Position numbers and translations under genes: made by a program | Part shown: positions 8,605-17,042 of the stretch, piece by piece | Layout of the letters: every line of letters begins with the position of its first letter | How positions within the stretch are numbered: the stretch's first letter is position 1 | Source of the DNA: Shewanella frigidimarina | GTDB lineage: Bacteria; Pseudomonadota; Gammaproteobacteria; Enterobacterales; Shewanellaceae | Direction: 5' to 3' | Length of the DNA stretch: 64,000 nt | Assembly: GCF_003797125.1 (NCBI RefSeq) | Contig: NZ_RKKE01000001.1 | Span: forward strand, 496,001-560,000 | Notes under the pieces: generated by a model | Told to the model about the DNA's origin: nothing | Database searches by the model: none | Seen by the model: only the letters and a program-made list of their open reading frames with translations

Positions 8605-9828
8605 CTATGATGAAATTGGCTCGCGACAAAGTTTAGGTAATGTCATTTTGTTACCCATAGCCTGTTTGATGAACACTGTTTTCAGCCCAGCGACATTATC
8701 AACTAGGGTTAGGCCTATGTCGCGCATGGCTTTTTTAAGCGGATTGCTGCCGGCAAACAGTCTTTTAAAGCCTTCCATGGTGGCAATCATCTCCATCGCC
8801 TCTGCTTTACGCCAACGTTCAAGGGCGCGTAAATGGCTGTATTCGCCTAAATCTTTGCCTTGCTGGTGCAGTTCGGTAAAGGTGTCGATGATGCTAGCTG
8901 CGTCTAAAAAGCCTAGGTTAACCCCCTGGCCAGCTAACGGGTGAATGGTGTGAGCAGCGTCGCCAGCCAGCACTAATCGGTGGCGAGCAAAGTGGCGCGC
9001 ATAACGCATACGTAGCGGGAATGATTGACGCTCGCTAACCACCTGGCACATGCCTAAACGGCCATCGAGCGCGGCAGTTAATGCTTTGCCAAATTCGATA
9101 TCGTCTAATGCCAACAATTGCTCGGCTTGGTCGGGCGATACTGACCAGACGATGGAACATAAATTGTCGTCGTACAGTGGCAACATAGCTAATGGGCCGC
9201 CAGGTAAAAAGGCTTGTCTGGCGGTGGCGTCGTGGGCAAGTTCGGTGCGCACGGTCGCGACAATGGCATGGTGGCCGTAGTCCCAAAAGGTTAGCGGAAT
9301 ACTGCATTGCTGGCGCACCCAAGAATTAGCTCCGTCGGCGGCAACCACCACGGCGGCACTTACGTTATCGCCATTGGCTAGAGTTAACCATGCTTCGCGC
9401 TCGCCAAAGGCTACACGCTCAAGGCGTTGGTTTTCAATATGGGTAATGTTGCTTATTTCGCTGGCGCGTTTGGCAAGGGCGTAACTGATGGCGTCGTTTT
9501 CAATGATCGAGCCTAAATAGGCTTCGCTGATACTGTGGGCGTCAAACTCAATTTTACCTAGGCCGTCTTTGTCCCATACCGACATTTTTTGGTAAGGGCT
9601 AACACGGTTGTCGTCGAGGTATTGCCAAGCACCGAGGTTTTCCAGCAGTTGTTGGCTTGCTTTGTTAATAGCACTGACGCGCAATTTAGGCTCACCGCTG
9701 ACCGCTTGGGTTGTGCCAGCATCGATAACCACCACATTAAGGTCGGCATTGGCTAAACCGATTGCGGTTGCAAGCCCGACCATACCACCGCCGACGATGG
9801 CAACATCATAAGTTTTAGTTGAAAACAT
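8605..9828 (-). CDS. ubiI: FAD-dependent 2-octaprenylphenol hydroxylase (ubiquinone biosynthesis)
   Basis: A group A flavoprotein monooxygenase of the UbiH/UbiI/UbiF family that adds a ring hydroxyl during ubiquinone synthesis. The FAD Rossmann motif VAIVGGGMVGLA is at residues 10-21, the DG motif ADGANSWVRQQ is mid-protein, and the second FAD motif LAGDAAHTIHPLAGQGVNLGF is near residue 290. Assignment as UbiI (VisC) rests on sequence and on its position next to gcvT and directly after ubiH, as in E. coli. The ATG at 9828, behind AAGGATTGACC, is preferred over an in-frame TTG six bases upstream. UbiI works with UbiH and the accessory Ubi complex in the cytosol. Confidence 0.9.
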   Translation of the reverse strand: MFSTKTYDVAIVGGGMVGLATAIGLANADLNVVVIDAGTTQAVSGEPKLRVSAINKASQQLLENLGAWQYLDDNRVSPYQKMSVWDKDGLGKIEFDAHSISEAYLGSIIENDAISYALAKRASEISNITHIENQRLERVAFGEREAWLTLANGDNVSAAVVVAADGANSWVRQQCSIPLTFWDYGHHAIVATVRTELAHDATARQAFLPGGPLAMLPLYDDNLCSIVWSVSPDQAEQLLALDDIEFGKALTAALDGRLGMCQVVSERQSFPLRMRYARHFARHRLVLAGDAAHTIHPLAGQGVNLGFLDAASIIDTFTELHQQGKDLGEYSHLRALERWRKAEAMEMIATMEGFKRLFAGSNPLKKAMRDIGLTLVDNVAGLKTVFIKQAMGNKMTLPKLCREPISS

Positions 9829-9852
9829 GGTCAATCCTTACCTTAAAATGAG

Positions 9853-11127
9853 TTAACGCCAGCCCATGGCGGTTTGCGCTACGGGGCGCTTTAACGGCGG
9901 TAGCCAAGACAATAAACGCAAACCGATATTGCGTCCGGCAACTAACGGCCAATATTGATTGGAAAAGCCACGCACTAAAAATTCGATGTTGTTGAGTGTG
10001 CTGTCGCGATCGGCTTGGCGAGCGGCTAAATATTGATGCACGATAGCGCTGCTGCCGAGGTCGATTTCGGTTGCAGTGTTACTGCTAAAGGCATGTTCAA
10101 GCACCTTGAGTAGCCCGACTACATCACGTAAACCCAGATTAAAACCTTGTCCGGCAATAGGGTGTAGCGTTTGCGCGGCGTTACCGACAAATATACAACG
10201 ATGGTAAATCGGTCGAGGCATATACGATAACGTGAGTGGATAACTGACCCGTTGACCCACATCGATAAAGCGGCCGACACGATGGCCAAATGCTTGTTGC
10301 AATGCTGCTAAAAACTCAGCTTTATCAGCATTTTTTAATGCATCAGCTTTGGCTGGCGGTAATGCCCATACCAGTGAAAAACGCGACTGAGTGGAAGGTG
10401 TTGATGGCACTGACGTCATCGGTAACAGTGCTAATGGACCTGTTTGGGTGAAGCGCTCATAAGCCCAGTGTTGATGCGGTTGGTCGGTAATGACATTGGC
10501 AACGACCGCCGTTTGATCAAAATCGATTTGCTCAGTAGGCTGCTGCAAATGTTGACGCACAACCGAGTTAGCGCCATCGGCGGCCACCAGCAACTGACAA
10601 TGCAGCTGAGTGCCATTATCTAATGTTAATAAGTGACCGTCTGTTTGGGCTTGTAAATCAGTGACTTTGGCAGGACAAAACACGCTGACAGATGACTTTT
10701 GTAATTCGTCGAATAACACGTTACCCACACGAGCCAATTCAACCACCTGCCCTAACGCGTCTAAGCCTAATGGTTTAGCGTTGAGTTCGGTCATGCCAAA
10801 GTGGCCGCGATCAGACACATGAATATTTTCGATCGCGGTGCCAAGATGCTGCAACTTAGGCCAAATGCCTAAACGAGTCAGTTCGAAAATAGAACCGTGC
10901 GCAATGGCGATAGAACGGGCATCAAAACCGGGATGATTGTTGTTGGCAACATGAGCTTCGATGAGTGCAATACGCAGCGGACGCGCTAAAGTGGCTGATG
11001 ATAAAGTAGCAGATAATGTGGCAGATAACTTAGCTAACCCTAGGGCTAACGTGGCACCTGCCATGGCGCCACCCACTATGGCAATATCAACGACGAGTGG
11101 CTCGGTAGATGTGTGTGCTGTGGTCAT
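9853..11127 (-). CDS. ubiH: 2-octaprenyl-6-methoxyphenol hydroxylase (ubiquinone biosynthesis)
   Basis: A 424-aa FAD monooxygenase, paralogous to the next gene. It has VDIAIVGGAMAGATLALG (residues 13-30), a DG motif VAADGANSVVRQHL, and the FAD motif FVGNAAQTLHPIAGQGFNLGLRD near residue 315; HPIAGQGFNLG is typical of UbiH. It is about 30 residues longer than E. coli UbiH (392 aa), part of which is a low-complexity insert of Ala/Ser/Thr/Leu at residues 33-48 encoded by short imperfect tandem repeats at about 10980-11035. The insert lies in the loop between the first FAD helix and strand 2, where extra length can be tolerated. Gene order is ygfB-ubiH-ubiI; pepP, which lies between ygfB and ubiH in E. 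coli, is absent. Confidence 0.92.
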   Translation of the reverse strand: MTTAHTSTEPLVVDIAIVGGAMAGATLALGLAKLSATLSATLSSATLARPLRIALIEAHVANNNHPGFDARSIAIAHGSIFELTRLGIWPKLQHLGTAIENIHVSDRGHFGMTELNAKPLGLDALGQVVELARVGNVLFDELQKSSVSVFCPAKVTDLQAQTDGHLLTLDNGTQLHCQLLVAADGANSVVRQHLQQPTEQIDFDQTAVVANVITDQPHQHWAYERFTQTGPLALLPMTSVPSTPSTQSRFSLVWALPPAKADALKNADKAEFLAALQQAFGHRVGRFIDVGQRVSYPLTLSYMPRPIYHRCIFVGNAAQTLHPIAGQGFNLGLRDVVGLLKVLEHAFSSNTATEIDLGSSAIVHQYLAARQADRDSTLNNIEFLVRGFSNQYWPLVAGRNIGLRLLSWLPPLKRPVAQTAMGWR

Positions 11128-11155
11128 ACGCTGCGTTGCTGCCTATACCAAAATG

Positions 11156-11731
11156 TTAGTGAAAAGTAGAATGCTCATCGGTGTCATTCAAAGGCATGTC
11201 TAAGCCAAATTCTGAATAACATAAAATAGCAGACATTCTGACAAACTCTTGCAGCTCTTCGTAGGCAACTTCTGATTCTTCGTCATCACCAACATCAAAT
11301 TCTACCTGGGCAATATCAGCAAGGTCTTTAATCACTTCTCGCACATCGGCTGACGCTTTATTTAGCTCAGGTTGAATGATGGCAATACCCGTTAAAAAAC
11401 TTTGGGTCCACAAGGCTAACGCTTCAACGCGATCGCTCAGTGACGCTTCTTCTTCTGGTAATAAAAGAGTAAAGCCAAATTCGAAATCGACTAAGCGTGC
11501 CACAGTGTCTTGATACAAATCGCTGATCAGCTGTTGTAAGTTTGGCTCTAACGGTTGACCGTCGTTCATTAATTCAACTAACGGCTTGAGCCAAGCTAAA
11601 TTTTCTTGCTTTACACCACCACAAATAATCCCAACAAGCGCCCCATGCACTTCTACTGGATACTGGCCGACTTCAGCGTAATCTAAGGCCTGTTTTAGTT
11701 TTTCAATACATAATGAAGGTGGGATTGCCAT
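11156..11731 (-). CDS. ygfB: YgfB/UPF0149 family protein
   Basis: A 191-aa acidic cytoplasmic protein matching the YgfB (UPF0149) family by its pattern CIEKLKQALDYAEVGQYPVEVHGALVGIICGG near the N-terminus and EALALWTQSFLTGI in the middle. Its biochemical function is not settled; E. coli ygfB sits in the same place next to ubiH. The first in-frame ATG gives the family length. Only 28 nt separate its stop from the ubiH start, so it probably leads a ygfB-ubiH-ubiI transcript. It is divergent from zapA, with a 212-nt shared promoter region. Confidence 0.88.
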   Translation of the reverse strand: MAIPPSLCIEKLKQALDYAEVGQYPVEVHGALVGIICGGVKQENLAWLKPLVELMNDGQPLEPNLQQLISDLYQDTVARLVDFEFGFTLLLPEEEASLSDRVEALALWTQSFLTGIAIIQPELNKASADVREVIKDLADIAQVEFDVGDDEESEVAYEELQEFVRMSAILCYSEFGLDMPLNDTDEHSTFH

Positions 11732-11943
11732 GGTAAATTCCTAATAACGCAATATCTGCTTCAATGCTAGCAGAGTTAGTATGATGCTCCAAATGCTAGT
11801 GTGTATTGTGCCCAAATTATGCCTAGACTGAAGCGGATTTGTTCACACAAACAGCAAATAGTTAAAAAGGGATGCTGTTGCCTTGCTCTTTTAAATTCAG
11901 CCCTATATAGTTCGCGAACTGACTAAGGATCTGAGGCAACATT

Positions 11944-12243
11944 ATGAGTAACAGTGCAGTTGATATTACCCTATTAGGGCGCACCTACTCTATCGCATGT
12001 CCAAAAGGACGCGAAGATGCTTTGCGCACTGTTGCCAGAGAAGTTGAAAACCAACTGACAACCTTGAAGTCGCGTACTAATAATTTAAGCCGTGAAGAGT
12101 TAGCCATTATGGCAGCACTGAACATTGGCAATGAATTGTTTGAAGAAAAACAAAAAAATAAACAATATATGGCGCAAATGGATGAGCGTATTTCGTTATT
12201 ACAGTCAACGTTGGAAACATCGTTGGTTGAACGAAGCCGCTAG
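11944..12243 (+). CDS. zapA: Cell division protein ZapA
   Basis: A 99-aa cytoplasmic protein that bundles FtsZ filaments at the division ring. The N-terminal half has the family pattern VDITLLGRTYSIACPKGREDALRTVA. The C-terminal half from about residue 60 is a coiled coil with heptad hydrophobics (NELFEEKQKNKQYMAQMDERISLLQSTL cut here for length) that mediates dimer and tetramer formation. GAGG lies about 8 nt before the ATG. The zapA-6S RNA-fau order is conserved in gammaproteobacteria and supports the call. Confidence 0.93.
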   Translation: MSNSAVDITLLGRTYSIACPKGREDALRTVAREVENQLTTLKSRTNNLSREELAIMAALNIGNELFEEKQKNKQYMAQMDERISLLQSTLETSLVERSR

Positions 12244-12291
12244 GAAGGCTAAACTAAGATTTCAGAACTAAGCATTGCTTAATTCTACCCT

Positions 12292-12478
12292 GTTTTGCTC
12301 CCTGGGATATTTGCTCGTTGGTTAAGTCCCTGTGCCGATAATTACAAACCCAGGGTGAATGCTTTCGTTAACATTGTGCATGCTCGGATTATACCGAGAA
12401 GCCTTAGGAGATGAACATTTACCCGCCTTGAACCTACGGTTCAAGGGCTGCGCCGGCAGCGGTATTTTGGGGAGCATC
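12292..12478 (+). ncRNA. ssrS: 6S RNA
   Basis: This is the regulatory RNA that binds sigma70 RNA polymerase by mimicking an open promoter and lowers housekeeping transcription in stationary phase. The terminal stem is seen as TGCTCC (12296-12301) pairing with GGAGCA (12471-12476). Conserved 6S blocks are present: GTGCATGCTCGG, CCGAGAAGCCTTA, then CCTTGAACC and GGTTCAAGGG, forming the 3' internal hairpin with the purine- and GC-rich tail after it. The position between zapA and fau is the canonical one. The ends are estimated from pairing; about 187 nt agrees with the usual 180-190 nt. In relatives it is processed from a transcript that continues into fau. Confidence 0.93.
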
Positions 12479-12486
12479 CTAATTTT

Positions 12487-13182
12487 ATGTCAATCACACG
12501 CTTTATGACTAACAAAGACAATCGTCCAGTTACGTCAACCTCTTCGGCACGCATCAGCTACTTTGCCACGCCTTCTGAGTTTCAAGAACCACTGTTTGAT
12601 AGCACAGACATGAGCCGCGAGAACATTCGTCGCCATGTACGCCAAGAGCGTAATAGCCTTAGCACTGAAGAACAATCCCAATTAGCCTTGATTGCCAGCC
12701 GCCATATGCTTGCTGAAATTCAAGCACAGTCGGCTCAGCATGTTGCCTTGTATTTCACTCACGATGGTGAACTTGCTACTCAAAAACTGATTGAAGCGTT
12801 ATGGGATGTCGACGTTAATCTCTATTTACCGCGTATTCATCCGTTTAGTAAGGGTAACTTGTTGTTTGTGCGTTACGATCGCGATTCTGTGATGGTTAAC
12901 AACCAATATGGAATTAGCGAGCCACAGCTTAATGTGCAACATGTTATTACTGTCGATAATCTCGATATGATTATCACTCCTTTGGTGGCATTTGATGAAC
13001 ACGGTAATCGTATGGGCATGGGCGGCGGATATTACGACCGCACCTTGGCACAAGTGGTTGATAACAAGCCATTAGCCGTCGGGTTTGCCCACGACTGCCA
13101 ACAAGTGAGCCAAGTGCCTACCGATTTTTGGGATATTCCTTTGCCAGTGATTATTACCCCAACGAGAAGATTAGCTATTTAA
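12487..13182 (+). CDS. fau: 5-formyltetrahydrofolate cyclo-ligase
   Basis: A cytoplasmic ATP-dependent enzyme that converts 5-formyl-THF to 5,10-methenyl-THF. The family motif VAFDEHGNRMGMGGGYYDRTLAQ, which carries the ATP and substrate loop, is near residues 168-190; the ATP-binding Arg/Lys segment RENIRRHVRQERNSLSTEEQ is at residues 44-63. The protein is 231 aa from the first ATG, about 30-50 longer than E. coli YgfA, and the extra residues are at the N-terminus. An internal ATG at 12610 (MSRENIRR) would give the family length, but neither start has a strong ribosome binding site, so the start is unsettled. It follows 6S RNA by a few bases and is probably cotranscribed with it. A strong terminator follows. 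Confidence 0.92.
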   Translation: MSITRFMTNKDNRPVTSTSSARISYFATPSEFQEPLFDSTDMSRENIRRHVRQERNSLSTEEQSQLALIASRHMLAEIQAQSAQHVALYFTHDGELATQKLIEALWDVDVNLYLPRIHPFSKGNLLFVRYDRDSVMVNNQYGISEPQLNVQHVITVDNLDMIITPLVAFDEHGNRMGMGGGYYDRTLAQVVDNKPLAVGFAHDCQQVSQVPTDFWDIPLPVIITPTRRLAI

Positions 13183-13202
13183 AATAGCTACCGATTCGTA
13201 AT

Positions 13203-13243
13203 AAAAAGCCCCATCAATACACGTTATTGATGGGGCTTTTTAG
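13203..13243 (+). terminator. Rho-independent terminator after fau
   Basis: AAAAAGCCCCATCAATA pairs with TATTGATGGGGCTTTTTA around a 5-nt loop, giving a long perfect stem with T-run. The symmetrical A-run and T-run would let it act on both strands. Confidence 0.9.
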
Positions 13244-13549
13244 TTAACTGATTTATTGCCGCTATTAATGACCGATATGTGAAAAAACCTGCAGACTTAA
13301 CTATTCTCCGTCCAAAGTGTCCGAAATAGCATGATAAAAATGCCGAAGTGACATCAAGGATGATGGCACAGGCTCTGGGGTACAGGGATGTACCATCTGA
13401 GCCGTTAGGCGATTTTTATTATGCTATGAGGATCAACACTTTGCCGGAGCTGCCGGGGAGATCCAAGAGGGGAAAGCAGTTTTTCCCTTCTTGGTCGGGT
13501 GTGGACGAAGTGCCACGATTTTTGTTATATGCAACAAAAGCAATTGTGA
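13244..13549. other. Gap with a diverged repeat copy
   Basis: No gene is seen. The stretch from about 13365 to 13520 is a diverged copy of the dispersed repeat found at 3.2-3.6 kb. It lies between the convergent ends of fau and metY. The open frames at 13348 and 13491 run through the repeat and are not supported. Confidence 0.6.
13365..13520. repeat. Dispersed repeat, diverged copy 3
   Basis: It shares GGTACAGG(G)ATGTACCATC followed by a GCCGTTAG-like block (13379-13410), then a hairpin with arms CCAAGAGG and TTCTTGG (about 13463-13494), then GGTGTGG.CGAAG. The order and spacing follow the copy at 3318-3515, but many positions differ, so this is an older member of the family. Confidence 0.65.
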
Positions 13550-14857
13550 CTACACAATTGCTTTCTCTAATGCTTGGCTAACATCGGCAATGATGTCGTC
13601 GATGTGCTCAATACCCACCGATATGCGCACTAGATCTTCTGATACTCCGGCTTTAGCTAATTCGACACTGTCTAACTGGCGATGGGTGGTACTGGCTGGA
13701 TGACAAGCTAACGATTTAGCATCACCGATATTGACCAAACGTAACACCATTTGCAGTGCATCAATAAACTTACCACCAGCTACTTTACCCGCTTCTGCGT
13801 TAGCAGCTTTAATGCCAAAACTAATAATCCCTGAAGCTTTACCACCAGTGATTTTTTGGCAGGTTGCATGGTGCGGGCTGTCTGGAAGTGCTGCGTAATT
13901 TACCCAACTAATGCTTGGGTGCTGCTGGAGATATTCGGCTAGCGTAAGCGCATTACTGCAATGACGTTCCATGCGTAAACTTAAGGTTTCTAAGCCTTGA
14001 AGTAACAAAAATGAACTGTGTGGTGACAAGGCTGCGCCAGTATTACGCAGTGGCACTACGCGGCATCGGCCAATATAAGCGGCGGGTCCAAATGCGTCGG
14101 TATACACCACACCGTGATAAGACGGATCAGGTTCGTTAAGTATCGCAAAACGTTTTTTGTTGGCAACCCAGTCAAATTTACCCGAGTCAATAATCACCCC
14201 GCCAATGGTTGTGCCGTGGCCGCCAATGTATTTAGTGAGCGAATGGATAACAATGTCGGCACCATGATCAAATGCGCGGCACAACACTGGCGTCGCTACG
14301 GTGTTATCGACAATTAATGGCACTCCGTGTTTATGGGCAATATCGGCCAAACGTTGTAAGTCGACAATATTACCTGCTGGGTTACCAATCGATTCGCAAA
14401 ATAGCGCTTTAGTGTTGTCGTCAATTAATGCGTCGAGACCATCAAAGTCATCAAACGCCGCCATACGGACTTCAACGCCCTGGCGTGGCAGCGTATGGGC
14501 AAATAAGTTATACGTGCCGCCGTACAACTGGCTGGTACTGACAATATTGTCGCCCACTTGGGTTAATGCTTGAATCGCGTAAGTAATCGCAGCCATGCCA
14601 GATGCCACAGCCAGTGCACCGATACCGCCTTCAATGGCGGCTAAGCGTTGCTCTAACACACTGGTAGTGGGATTCATGATGCGGGTATAGATGTTGCCTG
14701 CCACTTTTAAATCAAACAGGTCGGCACCGTGCTGGGTATCATCGAAGGTATATGAGGTGGTTTGGTATATCGGCACCGCAGCGGCTTTGGTGGTAGCTTC
14801 AGACTCGTAGCCATAATGTAGCGCCAATGATTCCAGCTTCATGTTTTCTGCAGACAT
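13550..14857 (-). CDS. metY: O-acetylhomoserine sulfhydrylase (aminocarboxypropyltransferase)
   Basis: A 435-aa cytoplasmic PLP enzyme of the Cys/Met metabolism family that makes homocysteine from O-acetylhomoserine and sulfide. The PLP lysine is in IVIHSLTKYIGGHGTTIGG, near residue 207. The family signatures ESIGNPAGNIVDLQRLADIAH and GGKASGIISFGIK are present, and length fits MetY (about 425-435 aa). The start is set at MSAENMKLESLALHYGY, which has AAGGAAG 6 nt upstream; the longer frame with 19 more residues has no such site. Free sulfide for this reaction is the product of the cysJIH pathway at 40-44 kb. A MetJ-type operator and a hairpin lie upstream. Confidence 0.93.
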   Translation of the reverse strand: MSAENMKLESLALHYGYESEATTKAAAVPIYQTTSYTFDDTQHGADLFDLKVAGNIYTRIMNPTTSVLEQRLAAIEGGIGALAVASGMAAITYAIQALTQVGDNIVSTSQLYGGTYNLFAHTLPRQGVEVRMAAFDDFDGLDALIDDNTKALFCESIGNPAGNIVDLQRLADIAHKHGVPLIVDNTVATPVLCRAFDHGADIVIHSLTKYIGGHGTTIGGVIIDSGKFDWVANKKRFAILNEPDPSYHGVVYTDAFGPAAYIGRCRVVPLRNTGAALSPHSSFLLLQGLETLSLRMERHCSNALTLAEYLQQHPSISWVNYAALPDSPHHATCQKITGGKASGIISFGIKAANAEAGKVAGGKFIDALQMVLRLVNIGDAKSLACHPASTTHRQLDSVELAKAGVSEDLVRISVGIEHIDDIIADVSQALEKAIV

Positions 14858-14882
14858 AGTGACTTCCTTTCGATAATAGCGA

Positions 14883-14908
14883 GTGTGGATACTGATTAAT
14901 ATCCACAC
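14883..14908 (-). other. Hairpin in the metY leader
   Basis: GTGTGGATA pairs with TATCCACAC (9 bp, 8-nt loop), a few bases before the metY Shine-Dalgarno sequence and downstream of the MetJ-type boxes. There is no T-run, so it is not an intrinsic terminator; it could affect translation or mRNA stability. Confidence 0.5.
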
Positions 14909-14916
14909 TAACAATT

Positions 14917-14932
14917 AGCCATCTAGAAGTCT
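14917..14932 (-). promoter_or_regulatory. Tandem MetJ boxes upstream of metY
   Basis: Two adjacent 8-bp boxes read AGACTTCT and AGATGGCT on the minus strand, against the MetJ consensus AGACGTCT (7/8 and 6/8 matches). MetJ binds two or more tandem boxes with S-adenosylmethionine as corepressor. The first box overlaps TATAGA, a possible -10 element, which would fit repression. The assignment is from sequence only. Confidence 0.6.
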
Positions 14933-14986
14933 ATAGCAAATTAACGTCAACATTGCCCCGCACATTAGCGCTTGGCGTTGTATGGA

Positions 14987-15715
14987 TTATTTTAAATGCC
15001 TGCCGCCATCAACGGCGTAGCTGCGGCCGGTAACATAATGGCTGGTGTGCAAGTAGTCGACTAAAGCAATAATCTCCGCATTACCAGCTTCTTTGGGCAA
15101 TATGGCTTTAGCCAACGCTTTGGCTTTGTATGTCTCGCCGTCATCTTCATTAAATAAAATCATCGCAGGAGCAATGGAGTTCACTTTGACATGTGGGGCT
15201 AATAAACTGGCAAATGACAGTGTCATATTATGCAATGCTGCTTTACTGGCGGCGTAGGCGATGTGCTTTTTACTGCCCTTTTCGGCAACGTAATCGGTAA
15301 TGTGAATAATGTTACTGGCACCAATACTGTCGTCATTGCTTTTAGCGGCGCTAATCAGTAATGGCGCTAAGGCGAGATTGATTTGATACGGTGCTGATAC
15401 GTGAATTTGCATCATCCGCATCATCGTATCGGCAGGGCTTAAGCCGCTGTTATCGGGTAACCAGTCTGACGCATTATGAATAATGGTATCGACGCGAGCA
15501 TGATGCTCATTGATGTGAATAATTAATCCATCAATAGATGCTGGATCGGTTAAGTCGCATGAATGTAAACTCGCGCCCAACTTACCGAGCTGTTCAATGC
15601 TGTCATAATGAGTGCGATAAGTGCCAATGACATGATGACCTTGAGCCAAATAATATTTGGCCAGTGCATAACCTATGCGTTTACCTACGCCAGTGATCAG
15701 TATTGTACGTTCCAT
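14987..15715 (-). CDS. folM: Dihydromonapterin reductase (SDR family)
   Basis: A 242-aa short-chain dehydrogenase that reduces dihydromonapterin to tetrahydromonapterin with NADPH. It has the cofactor motif ILITGVGKRIGYALA at residues 4-18, the FolM-like RTHY segment near residue 34, IHNASDW, and the catalytic Tyr-x3-Lys in IAYAASKAALHN. TGVGKRIG differs from the common TGxxxGIG in having Arg-Ile-Gly, as FolM does. The start MERTILITG has AAGAGAGC upstream and is preferred to an ATG 30 nt earlier. It is the last gene of folX-folE-folM, 269 nt after folE. Confidence 0.88.
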   Translation of the reverse strand: MERTILITGVGKRIGYALAKYYLAQGHHVIGTYRTHYDSIEQLGKLGASLHSCDLTDPASIDGLIIHINEHHARVDTIIHNASDWLPDNSGLSPADTMMRMMQIHVSAPYQINLALAPLLISAAKSNDDSIGASNIIHITDYVAEKGSKKHIAYAASKAALHNMTLSFASLLAPHVKVNSIAPAMILFNEDDGETYKAKALAKAILPKEAGNAEIIALVDYLHTSHYVTGRSYAVDGGRHLK

Positions 15716-15935
15716 AATGCTCTCTTTATTTAAGCTCAGATACATTGAGCTTTTATCATAATTAAATTAGATGGTTATCTCAAAGCAAACCATTCAAATC
15801 TGACTAAAAGCCATCCTAGCGCGTAATAATGACAATCGATAGTGTTTATAAAAAATGACCTCACGATGTGAAGTCATTATTAAAAATCATGCTGTGGCGC
15901 TATCGATCCCGAGTTCAGGCTAGCTATGCCTAAAC

Positions 15936-15995
15936 GTTATGCTAAACGTTATGCTAAAAGTTATGCTAAAAGTTATGCTAAAAGTTATGCTAAAA
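15936..15995. repeat. Five 12-bp tandem repeats spanning the folE stop codon
   Basis: Five copies of a 12-bp unit, GTTATGCTAAA plus A or C, start at 15936, 15948, 15960, 15972 and 15984, with a degenerate sixth at about 15924. The first three copies in folE direction are identical; the last two end in C instead of A. The folE stop (15985-15987) lies in the fifth copy, and because 12 is a multiple of 3 every copy places another TAA in the folE frame. Confidence 0.92.
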
Positions 15996-16653
15996 ATTCG
16001 GCTCGGCTAGCAGGATTGGCCTTAAAGCAGCCGCCAAGTGCAGTGGTTTGTGTGCTTGACGAGGTGTCCATAATGCCACGAGATTTTACGCAGTAATGGG
16101 TGGCGTTAATGCTCACTGCAACATCATCGGTCGCCAACAACGTTTGCAGCGCGACTAAAATCTGCTGAGTTAAGCGCTCTTGCACTTGTGGACGCTGAGC
16201 AAAAAATCGCACGATGCGGTTAATTTTCGATAAGCCGATAATGTTATCTTTGGGAATATATGCCACTTTGGCGAAACCATCGATAGTAATAAAGTGATGC
16301 TCGCAAGTGCTCACAACACTGATATTGCTAATTTTTACCATCTCTTCAACACCCATCTTATTATCGATTTGAGTGATTTTTGGAAAATTAGCATAATCGA
16401 GACCCGAGAAAATTTCGTTAACGTACATTTTGGCAATGCGGTGCGGAGTTTCGGCTAAGCTGTCATCGGTTAAATCTAGCCCTAACGTCGACACAACTTC
16501 GGTCATTAAGCCTTTAATGCGCTGGTATTTTTGCTCGCTGGTCATGTCACTTGGCACTAACGGTGTTTCAAGGCCATGGGCGACTAACGCTTGTTGTACT
16601 TTTAATGCTTCTGCAGACAACTCTGCGCGAGTTATGTCATTAATGGTCGTCAT
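15985..16653 (-). CDS. folE: GTP cyclohydrolase I
   Basis: A 222-aa cytoplasmic zinc enzyme that converts GTP to 7,8-dihydroneopterin triphosphate. Zinc ligands are visible as Cys and His in VVSTCEHHF and Cys in THYCVKSRG. The family segments [17 protein letters not shown] and [22 protein letters not shown] are intact, and length equals E. coli FolE. The last residues (FLA) and the stop are encoded inside a 12-bp tandem repeat, so the C-terminus has probably been rewritten by repeat expansion. It lies between folX and folM, which points to tetrahydromonapterin synthesis rather than only folate; a second folE elsewhere is possible. Confidence 0.95.
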   Translation of the reverse strand: MTTINDITRAELSAEALKVQQALVAHGLETPLVPSDMTSEQKYQRIKGLMTEVVSTLGLDLTDDSLAETPHRIAKMYVNEIFSGLDYANFPKITQIDNKMGVEEMVKISNISVVSTCEHHFITIDGFAKVAYIPKDNIIGLSKINRIVRFFAQRPQVQERLTQQILVALQTLLATDDVAVSINATHYCVKSRGIMDTSSSTQTTALGGCFKANPASRAEFLA

Positions 16654-16679
16654 AATAACATCCTTAAATAATAGGTTGG

Positions 16680-17042
16680 CTAGCTTTGGTATTCTAAAGA
16701 TAACGACACTGAATCAGCGAAACGCAATGCATGAGGCTTATCAATGGTGACTCTGGCCAGGGTAACGGTTGGGTGCTCACGACAAATATCTAATACGTCG
16801 GCAACCAATTTTTCCAGTAATAAAAAACGGCCTTCTTCGACATGCTGAATCACTTTTTTGGTGATTACTTTGTAGTTTAGCGCATCGGCAACATCGTCGG
16901 TTTGAAACGATCGATCGGCTGGATAATGGATCTCGATATTGATCACCACGTCTTGCTGCTTTTCGCGTTCGTCTTGGTTAAACCCAATAAACGTACGTAA
17001 GCGTAAATTGGTGACCTTAATAATGGCTTGGCTTAATGGCAT
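16680..17042 (-). CDS. folX: Dihydroneopterin triphosphate 2'-epimerase
   Basis: A 120-aa cytoplasmic protein of the FolB/FolX tunnelling fold that epimerises dihydroneopterin triphosphate at C2' to the monapterin form. It is recognised by [52 protein letters not shown] and the C-terminal [20 protein letters not shown]. FolX, not FolB, is favoured by the cluster with folE and folM. The start [10 protein letters not shown] has AAGGGC upstream; a longer frame of 13 residues is less likely. It is the first gene of the cluster, 26 nt before folE, and divergent from the DCC gene. Confidence 0.88.
   Translation of the reverse strand: MPLSQAIIKVTNLRLRTFIGFNQDEREKQQDVVINIEIHYPADRSFQTDDVADALNYKVITKKVIQHVEEGRFLLLEKLVADVLDICREHPTVTLARVTIDKPHALRFADSVSLSLEYQS

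Noticed and set aside
13348..13703. Two short plus-strand open frames near the metY 3' end
   Set aside because: The first runs through the repeat and the second lies antisense to metY; neither has a ribosome binding site.
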